A DNA stretch of 64,000 bases from CAVYOE01 sp963770155 (GTDB lineage: Bacteria > Actinomycetota > Thermoleophilia > Solirubrobacterales > 70-9): positions 806,001 through 870,000 of the forward strand of contig CAVYOE010000001.1 of assembly GCA_963770155.1 (NCBI GenBank), given 5' to 3'. The translations under genes and the position numbers were made by a program. This document shows, one piece after another, positions 61,482 through 64,000 of the stretch. Within the stretch, counting starts at the first letter, position 1, and each line of letters opens with the position of its first letter. A model generated the notes under the pieces. The model saw nothing but the letters and a program-made list of their open reading frames with translations, was not told the DNA's origin and did no database searches.

Positions 61482-62729
61482 TTGAGCGCCACCGACACCA
61501 CTGCGATTGCCGGAAACGGAGCCGGTGCGGACACCGCCGCCGAGCGTCCGGAGAACCCGCTGCACCGGCTGAGCGAGGATGAGCTCGACGCGATCGGCAA
61601 GGAGTTCCAGCAGATCCACGACGACGTCTTTGCCGACCTCGGCGACCGCGACGCCCACTACATCCGCAGCATGATCCAGTTCCATCGCCGGCTCGCGGCG
61701 CTGTCGCGGATCGTGCTCATGGCCTCCCGCTACACCCCGGCCTGGATCCTCGGGACCACCGGCCTCTCGGTGGCGAAGATCCTCGAGAACATGGAGATCG
61801 GGCACAACGTCATGCACGGACAGTGGGACTGGATGAACGACCCCCAGATCCATTCATCGACCTGGGACTGGGACACGGCGTCGCCCGCGGCGGCCTGGAA
61901 GCACTCCCACAACTACGTCCACCACACCTACACCAACATCATCGGCAAGGACAAGGACGTCGGCTACGAGATCATGCGGGTCGACCCGCAGCAGGATTGG
62001 AACCCCGTCTACGTGTTCCAGCCGCTTTACAACGTCCTCCTCGCCGGGTTCTTCGAGTGGGGTGTCGCGGTTCACGACCTCGACTTCGAGGCGATCCGCA
62101 AGGGGGAGAAGCCGAAGAAGCAGGTCTGGGACGAGCTCAAGGCGATCGGCCGCAAGGCCCGCCGCCAGATCGTCAAGGACTACATCGCCTTCCCGCTGCT
62201 CAGCGGCAAGGAGTGGAAGAGGACCCTGTACGCGAACCTGACCGCGAACTTCGTTCGCAATGTGTGGGCGTACGCGATCATCTTCTGCGGCCACTTCCCG
62301 GACCAGGCCTACACCTTCACCGAGGACGAAACGGAGGAGGAGAGCCTCGGCGCCTGGTACGTGCGCCAGCTGATCGGCGCGGCCAACATCGACGGAAGCC
62401 CGACCTTCCACGTGATGAGCGGCAACCTGAGCTATCAGGTCGAGCATCACCTCTACCCCGATATGCCGAGCTCCCGCTACCAGGAGATCGCGCCGCGGGT
62501 GAAGGCGATTTGCGAGAAGTACGACCTGCCCTACAACACGGGGCCGTTCCGCAAGCAGCTCGGCTCGGTCCAGCGGACGATCCTGAGGCTCGCCTTCCCG
62601 GGAGGCAAGCCGCGGCCGAAGGCCGGCCCGTGGCGCGAGCCGAAGAAGGCCGAGACCAACGGCGCCGGGCCCCAGGGCAACGGCGCCGGCCCGGCCAAGG
62701 GCAAGAACGAAGTTCCCGCTTTTCCCTAG
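61482..62729 (+). CDS. fatty acid desaturase (DesA3-type)
   Basis: 415 residues from TTG 61482, with AAGGAG five bases upstream. The three His boxes are clear: HNVMHGQWDW, HSHNYVHHTYTN and QVEHHLYPD, giving the eight-His diiron site of membrane acyl desaturases. The LARGE central region is amphipathic, with TM helices around ~85-110 and ~250-275; the C-terminal tail is Gly/Asn/Lys-rich low complexity (GAGPQGNGAGPAKGK). Uses electrons from the reductase encoded just upstream to introduce a cis double bond, probably delta-9 in stearoyl-CoA, as in DesA3. Confidence 0.9.
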   Translation: MSATDTTAIAGNGAGADTAAERPENPLHRLSEDELDAIGKEFQQIHDDVFADLGDRDAHYIRSMIQFHRRLAALSRIVLMASRYTPAWILGTTGLSVAKILENMEIGHNVMHGQWDWMNDPQIHSSTWDWDTASPAAAWKHSHNYVHHTYTNIIGKDKDVGYEIMRVDPQQDWNPVYVFQPLYNVLLAGFFEWGVAVHDLDFEAIRKGEKPKKQVWDELKAIGRKARRQIVKDYIAFPLLSGKEWKRTLYANLTANFVRNVWAYAIIFCGHFPDQAYTFTEDETEEESLGAWYVRQLIGAANIDGSPTFHVMSGNLSYQVEHHLYPDMPSSRYQEIAPRVKAICEKYDLPYNTGPFRKQLGSVQRTILRLAFPGGKPRPKAGPWREPKKAETNGAGPQGNGAGPAKGKNEVPAFP

Positions 62730-62733
62730 CGGA

Positions 62734-64000
62734 CTACCAGGCGTCGACGAACCGCGGCCGCGCCTCTGACGGGGCGCTCGGGGCTGCCTCGATCACCGAG
62801 CTGATCAGGGACCGCGTCTCGGCCGGGTCGATCACGTCGTCGAGCTCGAACAGTGTCGCGGCGTTGAGCGCCTTGGCGTTCTCGTGTGCGGCATCGGTCA
62901 GCTCCTGGACCCGGCGCTCGCGAGCCTCTTCGTCCTCGATCGCGTCGAGCTCGCGGCGCATCGCCAGCTTCACGGCACCCTCGAGCCCCATCGGGCCGAG
63001 CTCGGCGGTGGGCCAGCCGACCGTAAGCAGCGGCTCGTGCAGGCTGCCGCCGGCCATCGCCTGGGCGCCGAGCCCGTAGGCCTTGCGCAGGATGACCGCG
63101 ATCAACGGGACGCGCAGTGCCGCGCCCGCGAGGAAGAGCCGTGAGCTGTGGCGCACCAGCCCGGTCGCCTCGGCCTCGGGCCCGACCATGATCCCCGGGG
63201 TGTCGATCAGCGAGACGAGCGGCAGCCCGAAGGCATCGCAGAGCTGCATGAAGCGGGCGGCCTTGTCGGCGCAGTCGCTGGTGATCGCGCCGGCCATCTG
63301 GATCGGGTTGTTGGCGATCACGCCCAGCGGCCGTCCCTCGATCCGCGCCAGCGCGGTCACCATCCCCGGCTCGAACTCGGGCCGGAGGAAGGTGACCGAC
63401 CCTTCGTCCGCCAGGGTCTCGACCACCGGCCGCACGTCGTAGGCGCGGCGGCGGCGCTCCGGGACGGTTTCCCGCAGGATCGCCTGGTCGGGTGCCTTCC
63501 CCGGTGGCAGCGGCCCCTGGAAATAGGCGATCAGCCGCTTGGCGACCGTGATCGCCTCGGCCTCGTCGGCAACCGAGACATCGACCACGCCGTTCGAGAC
63601 CTGCACCTCGCTCGGGCCGACCTCGTCGGCGGAGACCACCCCGAGGCCCCCTCCTTCGATCATCGCCGGCCCGCCCATGCCGAGCGAGATGTCCTTGGTG
63701 GCGACGATCAGGTCGGAGGCGCCGGCGATCACGGCGTTACCGGCAAAGCAGCGGCCGGCGACCACGGCGATCCGCGGCACCAGTCCGGAGAGCCCGGCCC
63801 AGAGCGCAAAGGCGCGCGTCTCCAGCGCGGAGACCACGGCGAAGTCGGTGTCGCCGGGGCGCCCTCCTCCTCCCTCCGCCAGGAACACGGTCGGCAGGCG
63901 CATGCGCTCGATCAGCTCGAACAGGCGGTCCTTCTTCTTGTGCCCCAGCGCGCCCTGGCTCCCTGCAAGGACCGTGTAGTCATAGGAGAGAACCGCGCAG
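62734..64000 (-). CDS. acyl-CoA carboxylase carboxyltransferase, 5' end outside window
   Basis: The frame stays open to the right edge at 64000, so the N terminus lies outside. Visible elements are VAVVAGRCFAGNAVIAGASD, AAMIEGGG, IANNPIQMAGAITSDCADKAARFMQLCDAFGLPLVSLIDTPG, AYGLGAQAMAGG and WPTAELGPMGLEGAV, the carboxyltransferase (PF01039) core with both oxyanion-forming halves. The stop is 4 bases from the desaturase stop (convergent). Carboxylates acetyl-, propionyl- or longer acyl-CoA with a separate biotin subunit; the exact substrate is undetermined. It would supply malonyl- or methylmalonyl-CoA to lipid synthesis or catabolism. Confidence 0.88.
   Translation of the reverse strand, partial: CAVLSYDYTVLAGSQGALGHKKKDRLFELIERMRLPTVFLAEGGGGRPGDTDFAVVSALETRAFALWAGLSGLVPRIAVVAGRCFAGNAVIAGASDLIVATKDISLGMGGPAMIEGGGLGVVSADEVGPSEVQVSNGVVDVSVADEAEAITVAKRLIAYFQGPLPPGKAPDQAILRETVPERRRRAYDVRPVVETLADEGSVTFLRPEFEPGMVTALARIEGRPLGVIANNPIQMAGAITSDCADKAARFMQLCDAFGLPLVSLIDTPGIMVGPEAEATGLVRHSSRLFLAGAALRVPLIAVILRKAYGLGAQAMAGGSLHEPLLTVGWPTAELGPMGLEGAVKLAMRRELDAIEDEEARERRVQELTDAAHENAKALNAATLFELDDVIDPAETRSLISSVIEAAPSAPSEARPRFVDAW

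Overview
The window is GC-rich, densely packed actinobacterial chromosome. A complete yrbE-mce lipid-import operon, a DesA3-type desaturase with its reductase, five TetR regulators, many GTG/TTG starts, leaderless promoters and secreted proteins with polybasic tails point to class Thermoleophilia (Solirubrobacterales-like). That placement is inference from gene content. No rRNA, CRISPR array, insertion sequence or phage gene was seen.

Layout. 1-66: probable rnpB 3' tail and a terminator. 89-4032: a delta-60-repeat secreted protein, a Fur-family regulator with a palindrome on its promoter, and a secreted beta-propeller protein. 4029-6203: glpD, broken by a one-base frameshift, coupled to a nitroreductase. 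6236-12711 (minus): a cobalamin riboswitch followed by six genes: two DUF4430 (transcobalamin C-terminal-like) exported proteins, EcfT, two EcfA ATPases, and an ECF S component fused to a six-repeat alpha/alpha barrel. This reads as a B12 uptake system that uses the two fold types of human intrinsic factor and transcobalamin, and it is the most interesting system in the window. 12740-25842: a GAP-family membrane protein, a CrtI-like oxidoreductase with a DUF3556 membrane protein, tRNA-Glu(CTC), tRNA-Leu(CAG), a secreted lipase-like protein, a catalase-like peroxidase, and a TetR/MFS efflux pair with a clear promoter and operators.

25844-31309: a lipid or steroid catabolism operon on the minus strand (SCP2, a frameshifted acyl-CoA dehydrogenase, an alpha/beta hydrolase, a large polytopic protein), divergent from a TetR gene, with three operator half-sites between them. 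31625-41644: yrbE A/B and six mce genes in one overlapping operon. 41733-48990: an MpaB-family oxygenase with TetR, a second, frameshifted copy of the large polytopic protein, an SDR, a Baeyer-Villiger-type monooxygenase and TetR. 48980-50818: TetR, carboxymuconolactone decarboxylase and cupin operon. 50867-58826: DUF7218, CoA-transferase, small hypotheticals, topoisomerase IB and two convergent GT-C-like membrane proteins. 58880-64000: a class C beta-lactamase-like hydrolase, the ferredoxin reductase/desaturase pair, and an acyl-CoA carboxylase carboxyltransferase that runs off the window.

Three genes (glpD, the acyl-CoA dehydrogenase and one polytopic protein) carry single-base frameshifts that are cleanly restorable on paper. 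Either the assembly has indel errors or these genes are decaying. The dominant theme is uptake and oxidation of lipids or sterols under local TetR control, alongside B12 scavenging.
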